This document shows positions 8,655-16,588 of a stretch of 64,000 nucleotides of DNA, piece after piece. How positions within the stretch are numbered: position 1 is the first letter of the stretch; each line of letters opens with the position of its first letter. The notes below the pieces were generated by a model. It had not been told where the DNA came from and searched no databases. It was given only the letters and a program-made list of their open reading frames with translations. Both the position numbers and the translations under genes were made by a program. This DNA comes from Bacteroidales bacterium (GTDB lineage Bacteria; Bacteroidota; Bacteroidia; Bacteroidales; VadinHA17). Where the stretch lies: positions 1-64,000 of the forward strand of contig JAFGLJ010000028.1 in assembly GCA_016928075.1 (NCBI GenBank), given 5' to 3'.

Positions 8655-9758
8655 TTGAAGCAAGAAAAAAATATTGATGAACTAAAGATCAAGGTCAAAA
8701 GCAAAGAAGGCAAACAATGCATCTATGTTGAAAGAGATCTGTTAGTACACTCAATAATTGACAATATTGAATCATCGGATTGGGGAGTCAGGATTAAACT
8801 GTCTGATTTGGATTCAAAGGGATTTACAGGCGAAATCATGAGAGACCAGGAAGGTAGAACAATGAATGTTTCTGCCAGCTGGGAGGTATTTTCATATTCG
8901 CCCAACAAGTGGGGTGCCAGTTACATTGGATGGACCATATATTTTAACCCGGGACTGGTGGAAACAACATGCAGGTATGCAGAAAAAATAGTTAACCTGG
9001 ATACAAGGGAGCGCTCCTGGTCTTTAAAAAAGTGCATTTCCCTGACTCAGAGGAGCAGCCTGCTATCGAATGTTACAAATAAATTTCTTTTCCCTGAGGG
9101 TTGGATCCCGGCCGGTATGGGTGAACCCTGGGATATATTTGGCACCTACGGTCGTATACCGTTCAATTTACTACCACCTGTAGATACCAGTTCGTATGAC
9201 AATGAATTTGAATGGTTGCCTGAGCTGGACGAGAAATGGGAAAAATTTGCGATGATGGAAGACCTGGGAAAGACTTTCGACTCACTTCGTGATTCAGCAA
9301 AAAGTAATGGGATTGTGCTCCCAAAACCATTCCTTATATTCTTTGAATCCCCTTATCATCAGAACTGCATGATTTCTGTCACAGATTGTTATTTTGAACT
9401 TTCAGACCAAATAGTTGAAATCCCGGGTGGCCAGTCAGGTTTTTTTATCCGGTTTATGAATGACAGTCAGGGAGTAATGCACTGGTATCTATACATTGAT
9501 GGAGAAAATAATCACAGGGTAGCTGCCACAAACTGGATGCTGGACAGTGAATATCCCATTGGTAAGAGTCTGGAAAGCAAGCTTGAAGATGTAATTATTT
9601 GTTCAAATTCTTTTGTAGAGTTTATATACCGTTTCTGGATTGAAAATAAAATCTGGATTTCCGGTACCTATAAACTCCCGAGATTAAAAGAAGAGACCGA
9701 ATATATAAAGGAAGTTAAAAAGAGGGCAAAAAAATACTCAGATGAAAAGGAGGGGTAG
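8655..9758 (+). CDS. Conserved-looking protein of unknown function, TTG start
   Basis: A 367-aa soluble protein with no signal peptide or membrane helix. The N-terminal 110 residues are strand-rich, with charged edges (ELKIKVKSKEGKQCIYVERD) and a tryptophan-rich stretch near residue 90; the C terminus is a basic helix ending KKRAKKYSDEKEG. Several aromatic motifs (WIPAGMGEPWDIFGTYG, near residue 150) suggest a defined fold that I cannot name. No ATG lies near the start, so TTG at 8655 is used; a 22-codon reading frame with a good ribosome site lies just upstream in another frame. The gene converges on the WD40 cluster, with 11 bp between the stops. Confidence 0.55.
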   Translation: MKQEKNIDELKIKVKSKEGKQCIYVERDLLVHSIIDNIESSDWGVRIKLSDLDSKGFTGEIMRDQEGRTMNVSASWEVFSYSPNKWGASYIGWTIYFNPGLVETTCRYAEKIVNLDTRERSWSLKKCISLTQRSSLLSNVTNKFLFPEGWIPAGMGEPWDIFGTYGRIPFNLLPPVDTSSYDNEFEWLPELDEKWEKFAMMEDLGKTFDSLRDSAKSNGIVLPKPFLIFFESPYHQNCMISVTDCYFELSDQIVEIPGGQSGFFIRFMNDSQGVMHWYLYIDGENNHRVAATNWMLDSEYPIGKSLESKLEDVIICSNSFVEFIYRFWIENKIWISGTYKLPRLKEETEYIKEVKKRAKKYSDEKEG

Positions 9759-9769
9759 AAGAAAATTTC

Positions 9770-12457
9770 TTAATATTCTTCAGCAAATTTCTTTTTTAAC
9801 TGCTCAAGAGTGAAACTGCTTTTACACCTTGGGCATTTGTACAGTCCGTGTTCGCCTATTTTTTTGTGAGAATCTATGATTGCTCTGCAGGTCGGGCATA
9901 TATACCATTTAGTTGTGAGAGCAGTCCACAGGATGACGATAGCAAACAGAATAAGGGGACCTGCCAGCAACCATAACCAGTTGGAGAGTAGGGTCAGGGC
10001 ATAGCCACCTCCAGCAAACACTGCAGCCATTGCTAAAGCAATCAGATTGGTCAACAAAATGCTTATTATCCTGGCTCGTGAAGAAGCTTTATGTTTACCT
10101 GGTTTTATTTCCGGGATCGGCCGGGTTTTTGAGAAGGGATACTTATCCCTTTTAAACTCTTTCTCTGTATCGTCTTCAGTTTTCCTGGTGACGGGTGCTT
10201 TTTCCCACCGCCTTTCGGGTGGAGTGGGATGAGGTATCTTCTGTTTAACAGGTTCGGTTCCTAAACCTATGAGTTCCAGGATATAGACGTTTCCGCCGCT
10301 ATCACCAAGGACATAAAATTTTCCTGTAGTGCTAACAGAAATAGCTGATATATTTCCGAGGCAGGGGAATGAATTAACAGGTTCCCTTGAATTAGCATCC
10401 CATATCGTCAAAATATTGTCTTTTATGAATGATGTTTTTGCCTTCCCATCAGTCTCAAATGCGCTGAACCATTTGCCGCCTTCAACACCCTGGAAGACTT
10501 TTTTTTCTTTTCCTGTCTCAACATCCCATAACCTGAGAGTATTATCGCTGCTTGCAGAAGCAATTGTTTTTGCATCCGGGCTGAAACAAACAGAGTAAAG
10601 TGAATCTGTATGTCCTGTGAGCGTAAGTCGCTCTTTTCCTGTTTGTGCATCCCATAGTTTAATGGTTCCGTAGTTGTAGTCTGAAGCTAATGATTCCCCA
10701 TCAGGAGAAAATACACAATCTATGCTCTCTACATTAATCCTGTATATTTTCTCCCTTGCCTCCATATCCCACATAGTGATTCCATCACCTATAAAAATCA
10801 TCCTGTTACCGTCAGGGCTGAACTTGCAGGAAGACCATGCTGCATCTTTTTCTATTACTTCAATATGATTGTTGTTCTTCAGATCACATAAAATGACATT
10901 CCCTTCGCCTGCACCACTATCTTTCCCTGAAACTGCGACAATTTTTTCCCCATCCGGGCTAAAGGAAATATAATTTATCGCAGCTTCATCTTCATAGATA
11001 GTAGTTCTCCGTGGTGTTAGCCTGACCAGCTTATTATAATTACCCTGTTTCAATAAAATAATTTCCCCCATTGTTGTTCCTATTACTATATCTTTCCTGT
11101 CAGGGCTGAAACCACAATAGGTGATTGGTGATTCAATCTGCTTGTTATGATGCACAAAGTCTCCGGTATAGGCGTCATAAATAATAAGATTACTGTCGAG
11201 ACTTCCTGCCATTACCTTCGAATCGTCAAGATTGAAGGCACAGCAGGAGACCCTGTCCGTAAGAAAATCATCCTCATAGACAGTCTCTACACGGGCTCTT
11301 GTTGCATCCCAGATTTTAATTGTACCATCAATGCTGCTTGAAGCAATCGATTTCCCATCCGGGCTATATATACATTTGCTTATTTTATCGTTGTGACCTA
11401 TCAGTTTGCTTAGAAATTCAAAACTATCTGCATCCCAGAGCAACAAAAAATTATCTGCCCCTCCTGTGATAATAACAGAGCCATCCGGACTATATGCACA
11501 TGCAGTAATTTCTTTCGAGTGTGTTTCTCCCCTGGGAACATCCTCGAAATCACCTTCAGAATCAAGTTCGTCATTCTCTGTTATATAGAATATCTCCGGC
11601 AAATGATATCCTTTGCCGGAATCCCCACCTGTTACAATATCTACTCCATTCGAATTTAAAGCACAACAGCTTAAACTTCCTTTCAACCGCTCATAGCTTA
11701 ATTCCTCATAACTATCTGCATCCACCAAAGCAATTTCCCCGTCGTCGTTTGTTTTAACAATAATTCTGCCATCCGGGCTATAAGAACATGAAGTTATTGG
11801 ACGATAACCTGATGTTATTGTCCAACATTCCTGGAATGTTATTGAATCCCAAAATTTAATCTCACCATCATCACTTCCGGAAACAATCGTTTTTCCATCC
11901 GGGCTGAATGCCAATGCATTGACTATATCAGAATGTCCCTCCAGCCTTGCCAGTTCTTTATATGTTAAAGAATTCCAGATTATAAGGTTATTATCCTGGC
12001 CTCCTGATACAATAAGTTTACCGTCAGGAGAGTAGCTGCAACAATTCACTCCTTCATCATGAGCTTTTAGTGTCTTTATTTCCGTAAGGGTTTTTACATT
12101 CCAAATTTTTACGGTTTTGTCATCACCTGCTGAAAGAATCAGCCTGTTGTCAGGAGAAAAGGCGCATGAATTAATTGGATTTCCATGTTCTTTTATTGTA
12201 GCCAAAATCACCGACTCAGATTCAGCAAGTGCATTTTTTAATTTAAACCAGGGCTCTGAGCCCGGTTTACTTCTGTTTTCTAATACTGACTTAATAATCC
12301 CTGAAATCAATCCGTTACCACCCTCACGGTCAACCCACTGCAGACGGTTATACATCTGCTGCCAGAGAATCTCAGGCCGCTCGCGCAGATTGTGAAGCTC
12401 CTGGCCCAGGACCTTCCGGAAAGCTTCTAAAACTGTTTTTTGCTCTGTGCGGTTCAT
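9770..12457 (-). CDS. WD40 protein with N-terminal helical module, two membrane helices and zinc ribbon
   Basis: An 895-aa protein. Residues 1-60 form a helical module (MNRTEQKTVLEAFRKVLG, then ILWQQMYNRLQW) shared with the other WD40 protein of the cluster. Residues about 75-710 contain 15 recognisable WD40 blades, typical ones ending SGSDDGEIKFW or SASSDNTLRLW, enough for two seven-to-eight-bladed propellers. Residues about 780-840 hold two membrane helices (ISILLTNLIALAMAAVFAGG and LWLLAGPLILFAIVILW), followed by a four-cysteine zinc ribbon (CPTC ... CPRC). The propellers are therefore probably held at the inner membrane on its cytoplasmic side. It is the last gene of the minus-strand cluster, 57 bp after the Nudix gene. 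Many blades are diverged, so it is older or less homogenised than its paralogue. Confidence 0.85.
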   Translation of the reverse strand: MNRTEQKTVLEAFRKVLGQELHNLRERPEILWQQMYNRLQWVDREGGNGLISGIIKSVLENRSKPGSEPWFKLKNALAESESVILATIKEHGNPINSCAFSPDNRLILSAGDDKTVKIWNVKTLTEIKTLKAHDEGVNCCSYSPDGKLIVSGGQDNNLIIWNSLTYKELARLEGHSDIVNALAFSPDGKTIVSGSDDGEIKFWDSITFQECWTITSGYRPITSCSYSPDGRIIVKTNDDGEIALVDADSYEELSYERLKGSLSCCALNSNGVDIVTGGDSGKGYHLPEIFYITENDELDSEGDFEDVPRGETHSKEITACAYSPDGSVIITGGADNFLLLWDADSFEFLSKLIGHNDKISKCIYSPDGKSIASSSIDGTIKIWDATRARVETVYEDDFLTDRVSCCAFNLDDSKVMAGSLDSNLIIYDAYTGDFVHHNKQIESPITYCGFSPDRKDIVIGTTMGEIILLKQGNYNKLVRLTPRRTTIYEDEAAINYISFSPDGEKIVAVSGKDSGAGEGNVILCDLKNNNHIEVIEKDAAWSSCKFSPDGNRMIFIGDGITMWDMEAREKIYRINVESIDCVFSPDGESLASDYNYGTIKLWDAQTGKERLTLTGHTDSLYSVCFSPDAKTIASASSDNTLRLWDVETGKEKKVFQGVEGGKWFSAFETDGKAKTSFIKDNILTIWDANSREPVNSFPCLGNISAISVSTTGKFYVLGDSGGNVYILELIGLGTEPVKQKIPHPTPPERRWEKAPVTRKTEDDTEKEFKRDKYPFSKTRPIPEIKPGKHKASSRARIISILLTNLIALAMAAVFAGGGYALTLLSNWLWLLAGPLILFAIVILWTALTTKWYICPTCRAIIDSHKKIGEHGLYKCPRCKSSFTLEQLKKKFAEEY

Positions 12458-12514
12458 CAGCTTGGAGCTTATAGATATTTGAAATGTTCTTCCTGTATAC
12501 GAAATATTCTGATA

Positions 12515-12940
12515 CTAATATGACTGATTCTTGATATCCCTGGTCAGTTCCAGGTAGGCACTTACCTGCTCTTCCATTGAAGTGCTCCATGGATATTCTT
12601 TGTATTCTTCAGGCTTAATCCAGGCATGTGCGTCGTGCTCGGGACTTAAGCTGATGCTTCCGCTGACATAGTCGCATACAAAGGTTATGCCTGTTACCCA
12701 GAATGGCTCCTTGATAAAGTGCCATGTCTTGAAGGGTCGTCCAACATGGATATCTATTCCTGTTTCTTCCTCTACCTCTCTTTTCAGTGCATCAGTCAGG
12801 TCCTCCCCGTAATCCATCTTTCCGCCCGGAAGCTCCCACTTACCAGGGTCATGACTGCTTTTTTGCGCACGTTGAAGTATCAGTATCTTTTCATTTTTCC
12901 TGATGATAGCTTTTCCTGCTACCCCTAATGGTTTGTTCAT
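12515..12940 (-). CDS. Nudix hydrolase
   Basis: A 141-aa Nudix pyrophosphohydrolase. The Nudix box is seen as GGKMDYGEDLTDALKREVEE followed by ETGI, with the metal-binding REVEEE core intact. The N-terminal VAGKAIIRKNEKILILQR and WELPGG segments resemble MutT/ADP-ribose-type enzymes; the exact nucleotide substrate is unknown. I choose ATG 12938-12940 because it overlaps the TGA of the upstream WD40 gene (ATGA) and has GGGAGGG nine bases before it, so its translation is coupled to that gene. Its placement between two WD40 genes suggests it works with the cluster, perhaps hydrolysing a nucleotide signal or damaged nucleotide; that is inference. Confidence 0.85.
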   Translation of the reverse strand: MNKPLGVAGKAIIRKNEKILILQRAQKSSHDPGKWELPGGKMDYGEDLTDALKREVEEETGIDIHVGRPFKTWHFIKEPFWVTGITFVCDYVSGSISLSPEHDAHAWIKPEEYKEYPWSTSMEEQVSAYLELTRDIKNQSY

Positions 12941-15900
12941 TTTAGTTCCCTCCCGCATTTTTTACAATATTTATTTGTTGATGAATTTATATACCCACAT
13001 TTACATATGATGGTTTCAGATTTTTCAGCAGGAGGTCCAGGCTGTTTAGCTCCTCCTGCTTTTTTATTTTCTGTCTTAAAAGCAGCCTGGAGCATTCCCA
13101 CTGCGGCCTGATACCGTACCTCATTGCTTATGCTCTCATTTTTAGCCACAGACTCAAGTGCATTCATGGCTTCTGCGCCACCAATCTGTCCGAGTGCTTT
13201 TGCAGCGTTAACCGCGACCCCGCTATTTTCATCGTAGAGGCAGCCGGTTAAGACCTTAACTGCAGCCGGGTCCTCCAGTTTGCCGAGTGCCCAAATCATA
13301 GCGCTTCTGACCTCAGGTACAGCTTCATGCATCAAGGCAACAATGAGACCATGTGTGGCCCTTTTGTCCTTAAGAAAACCAAACAAACCGGCAAATATCA
13401 ACTTTATGTTGGTGTCAGGATTTAAGAATACCAGGGAACAGATATCAAATGCATCGGCCTTTCTCAATCTGAGGGTTGCCCATATACAGGCACTGATGGT
13501 CATAATAGAGTCAGATGTAATACCCATTTTCAAACTATCTGCAAGGATGTCAAACTTTTCTGTTGGATAGTTTAACTGGGATCCTCCTTGTACAGAAAAA
13601 AGAATTTCTGCCGCTTCCTGGCGATGCTGCTCTTCTTTTGAGCCGAGTATTTTGATAAGCTGATGTATGGCGGTCGGTCTTTCAGATGTACCCATAATAC
13701 GCCGGCTAATATCCTCCGGCTTAACGCAATCCAGTGTACCTTCCGATAATTTCTGTTCAAGAAAAAGGAAGAAGGCCTTTTCTTCTATTTGCGCAATTTT
13801 TCTCAAGCCTGTTATCCCCTCTTGACCAGTTCCGGGTCTGTCAACTTCAATTTTGGCCTTGGAGTCAGTAGAAGGTTTTAAAGGCGTTTCTTTTACTGAA
13901 GAGCCTATATTGAAACCGTATAGATCCAGAATATAAATATTGCCACCTGTATCACCGCAACAAATTCTTGACTCTTTTAAGCTATAGCTTACGGATTTTA
14001 CTTCTCCCAAGGAGGGGAAAAAACCAATAGGTTCTCCATTATTTATATTCCAAAGTTTCATGGTATTATCTGAGCATGCAGAGACTATTTTGGTCCCATC
14101 AGGGGAAAAGATGATTTTGTTACCAAATGCATGTCCTTTAGGGGCTTTGATCTCGGCCCCTGACTCTGCATCCCATAGCTTCAGGGTATTATCCGAGCTT
14201 TCCGATACTATCTTTTTCCCATCCGGTGAATAGGCGTATGATCCGATACTTTCCGTATGGAGATTTCTTTTAGTGGCGCCTGACTCTGAGTCATAAAGCT
14301 TTAATGTCTTATAGGATATAGTGAGTATCTGTTTTCCATCCGGAGAAAATATGACATCGGAATTAAATAGGTGGCCTTCGAGGGTCTTGATTTCGGCTCC
14401 TGACCCTGCATCCCAGAGCTTTAAGCTATCGCTTACCGAAAGTATCTGTTTTCCGTCAGGGGAAAAGGTGCAGGATTTGATTCTCCATGTGTGTCCTTTG
14501 AAGGTGTTGACCTCGGCTCCTGACTCTGTATCCCAAAGCTTTAAGGTATTGTCCATGCTTGCCGAGAGTATCTTTCCCCCATCAGGGGAAAAAGTGCAGA
14601 AATTAATACTGGATGTATGACCTATGAGGGTCTTGATCTCGGCTCCTGACTTCACATCCCAGATCTTTATCGTATTTTCAGGGCCAGGCGAGACAATGTT
14701 TTTTCCATCCGGGGAAAAGGTGCGGTGGTCAACACCAAAGGTATAGCCTTTCCGGGTCATGATTTCATCTCCTGACTTCACATCCCAGAGTTTTAAGGTC
14801 ATATCATCGCTGGTGGTAGCTATCTTTTTCCCATCAGGGGAAAAAGCACAGGAATTGACACCAGATGTGTGGCCTTTGCTCGCAGTGGTACTGTTTGTTG
14901 AATCTGCTGCCCAGAGCCTTAAGGTATTATCCCGGCTTGCCGAGACTATTTTTTTCCCATCCGTTGAAAAAGCGAAGGAATTGATTCTGGATGAGTGGCC
15001 TTTGAGAGTTTTGATCTCGGCTCCAGATTCTGTATCCCAGAGTTTTAATGTCATCCAGCCTCCTGAGAGTATATTATTCCCATCAGGTGAAAAGACGCAG
15101 AAATTAACAGGATCATTGTGGCCTTTGATGTTCGTTATCTCTTCTCCTGACTCTGCATCCCATAATTTTAAGGTCTTATCAATGCTCGCTGAGACTATCT
15201 TTCTTCCATCGGGTGAAAAAGCGCAGGAATTGACACTTTGAGTGTGTCCTCTGAGGGTTGTGACCTCTGTTCCGGATTCTACATCCCAGATCTTTAAGAT
15301 TTTAACCACGCTTGACGATACTATCTTATTCCCATCCGGTGAAAAGGCACAGGATTCTATCTTATATTTGTGACCTTCTAGTGTGCTGATCTCGACTCCA
15401 GTCTCTGTATCCCAGACTTTCAAGGTATTATCCAAGGCTGCAACAATCATTTTTCCATCCGGGGAGAAGACACAGGAATTGACCCACTTACTGTTGAAGG
15501 TCCTGATCTCGGTTCCTGACTCAGCATTCCTGAGTTGTAACCCAATCCCGATAGCTGAGAGTATCTTATTCCCATCAGGGGAAAAGGAGCAGGAATATGC
15601 ACTATTTTTTTGAACTTTCAGAGTCGTGATATCAGCTCCTGACTCTACATCCCAAAGTTTTAAGGTCTTATCCTGGCTTGCTGAGACTATCTTTTTTCCA
15701 TCCGGTGAAAAGGCGCATGATTCGACACTTTCAGTATGACCTTTTAAGGTTCTTATTATAGACTCCGACTCTACTGTTCTGTTTATCTGGTGAAACCATG
15801 GATTGCTTCCCGGATGTATTCTTTTCTTAAACTCAGGAGCTAAAATATTTGAAACTGGTCCATCCCCATCTTCTCCATCCTCCCACTGCAGTCTATTGTA

Positions 15901-16005
15901 CATCTGCTGCCAGAGGATATCAGGCCATATCATCAGATTGTGAAGTTCCTTGCCCAGGACCTTTCGGAATGCCTCTAAAACTTTTTTTTGCTCTTTTCGG
16001 TTCAT
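12937..16005 (-). CDS. WD40-HEAT protein with C-terminal zinc ribbon
   Basis: A 1022-aa protein. Residues 1-60 are a helical module (MNRKEQKKVLEAFRKVLG, ILWQQMYNRLQW) nearly identical to that of the other WD40 protein. Residues about 75-690 hold 15 WD40 blades; most are close copies of FSPDGKKIVSASxDNTLKLW followed by SGAEIKTLKGHT, which points to recent internal duplication. A linker leads to about five HEAT repeats (residues 730-985, e.g. VRSAMIWALGKLEDPAAVKVL), and the last 24 residues are a zinc ribbon (CKCG ... CKKCGRELK) matching the end of the Clp-like ATPase. ATG 16003-16005 is preferred over 16044: it matches the paralogue's start and has GGAG seven bases upstream. Likely a multi-site binding scaffold. 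Confidence 0.88.
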   Translation of the reverse strand: MNRKEQKKVLEAFRKVLGKELHNLMIWPDILWQQMYNRLQWEDGEDGDGPVSNILAPEFKKRIHPGSNPWFHQINRTVESESIIRTLKGHTESVESCAFSPDGKKIVSASQDKTLKLWDVESGADITTLKVQKNSAYSCSFSPDGNKILSAIGIGLQLRNAESGTEIRTFNSKWVNSCVFSPDGKMIVAALDNTLKVWDTETGVEISTLEGHKYKIESCAFSPDGNKIVSSSVVKILKIWDVESGTEVTTLRGHTQSVNSCAFSPDGRKIVSASIDKTLKLWDAESGEEITNIKGHNDPVNFCVFSPDGNNILSGGWMTLKLWDTESGAEIKTLKGHSSRINSFAFSTDGKKIVSASRDNTLRLWAADSTNSTTASKGHTSGVNSCAFSPDGKKIATTSDDMTLKLWDVKSGDEIMTRKGYTFGVDHRTFSPDGKNIVSPGPENTIKIWDVKSGAEIKTLIGHTSSINFCTFSPDGGKILSASMDNTLKLWDTESGAEVNTFKGHTWRIKSCTFSPDGKQILSVSDSLKLWDAGSGAEIKTLEGHLFNSDVIFSPDGKQILTISYKTLKLYDSESGATKRNLHTESIGSYAYSPDGKKIVSESSDNTLKLWDAESGAEIKAPKGHAFGNKIIFSPDGTKIVSACSDNTMKLWNINNGEPIGFFPSLGEVKSVSYSLKESRICCGDTGGNIYILDLYGFNIGSSVKETPLKPSTDSKAKIEVDRPGTGQEGITGLRKIAQIEEKAFFLFLEQKLSEGTLDCVKPEDISRRIMGTSERPTAIHQLIKILGSKEEQHRQEAAEILFSVQGGSQLNYPTEKFDILADSLKMGITSDSIMTISACIWATLRLRKADAFDICSLVFLNPDTNIKLIFAGLFGFLKDKRATHGLIVALMHEAVPEVRSAMIWALGKLEDPAAVKVLTGCLYDENSGVAVNAAKALGQIGGAEAMNALESVAKNESISNEVRYQAAVGMLQAAFKTENKKAGGAKQPGPPAEKSETIICKCGYINSSTNKYCKKCGRELK

Positions 16006-16110
16006 TGGAGTCTCCTGATCTTCAGCAATAAGATTATGGCTCATATCATATTATTTCTGATAATTATTTTATTACCAGGGTACTACTAAAATCACAAATA
16101 CTGGGACCTG

Positions 16111-16335
16111 TCAGTCCTGCGGCGGACCCTGTATCGTTACTTTATTTCCGCAATTTGGACAGCGACCATTGTTCTTTTCGACACAACGGTCACAGTGTAT
16201 GTAACCGCAATTCTCACATCTGGCATAATAAAAGGCCATAGTGTCAGGATTCTCATCTTTTCCAACCGGGTTACCTCCAGGGATTGCCGAAATTGAAATA
16301 AACCTGTTACATGTCGGGCAAATGTTAATAGTCAT
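16111..16335 (-). CDS. Small zinc-ribbon protein
   Basis: A 74-aa protein with four CxxC pairs: CPTC at residue 6, CENC near 41, CDRC near 49 and CPNC near 59. This gives two possible zinc sites, the second of a RING/rubredoxin-knuckle type. It has a strong Shine-Dalgarno, AGGAGG eight bases before the ATG, unusual for Bacteroidota. It lies in the cluster between the 74-aa unknown protein (25 bp upstream) and the WD40-HEAT gene (105 bp downstream). Its likely role is as an adaptor that bridges cluster proteins carrying similar ribbons; this is inferred from composition and position only. Confidence 0.7.
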   Translation of the reverse strand: MTINICPTCNRFISISAIPGGNPVGKDENPDTMAFYYARCENCGYIHCDRCVEKNNGRCPNCGNKVTIQGPPQD

Positions 16336-16360
16336 AATTATTTCCTCCTAAATATGTTTA

Positions 16361-16585
16361 TTAAAAATGATAGATGATTGCCTTAGCCCCGAGCTGACTT
16401 TTTTGCTCATTGGGATCCTGGCATACAGCGATATCTACTGTTTGTCCCGGATAATGTGCCTTGCGGTATTGCTCCGCAGGCAATATTTGATTTTCATGCC
16501 AGACCAGCATGATGAAGTCAGCGCTTCCATCATAAAGATCATTTTTACCAAGGTGATAAACCTTATTGAATCCGTACTTTTCCAT
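16361..16585 (-). CDS. Small protein of unknown function in the STAND/WD40 cluster
   Basis: A 74-aa protein starting 3 bp after the STAND NTPase stop codon, so it is almost certainly translated from the same message. It is a mixed alpha/beta sequence (NDLYDGSADFIMLVWHENQ, then AHYPGQTVDIAVCQ) with no signal peptide, membrane helix or metal motif. I do not recognise the family. Tight linkage suggests a partner, inhibitor or effector of the NTPase. Confidence 0.55.
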   Translation of the reverse strand: MEKYGFNKVYHLGKNDLYDGSADFIMLVWHENQILPAEQYRKAHYPGQTVDIAVCQDPNEQKSQLGAKAIIYHF

Positions 16586-16588
16586 ATA

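Noticed and set aside
14759-15241. 160-codon open frame on the plus strand inside the WD40-HEAT gene
   Set aside because: It is antisense to repeated WD40 codons; the repeats themselves keep the opposite frame open.
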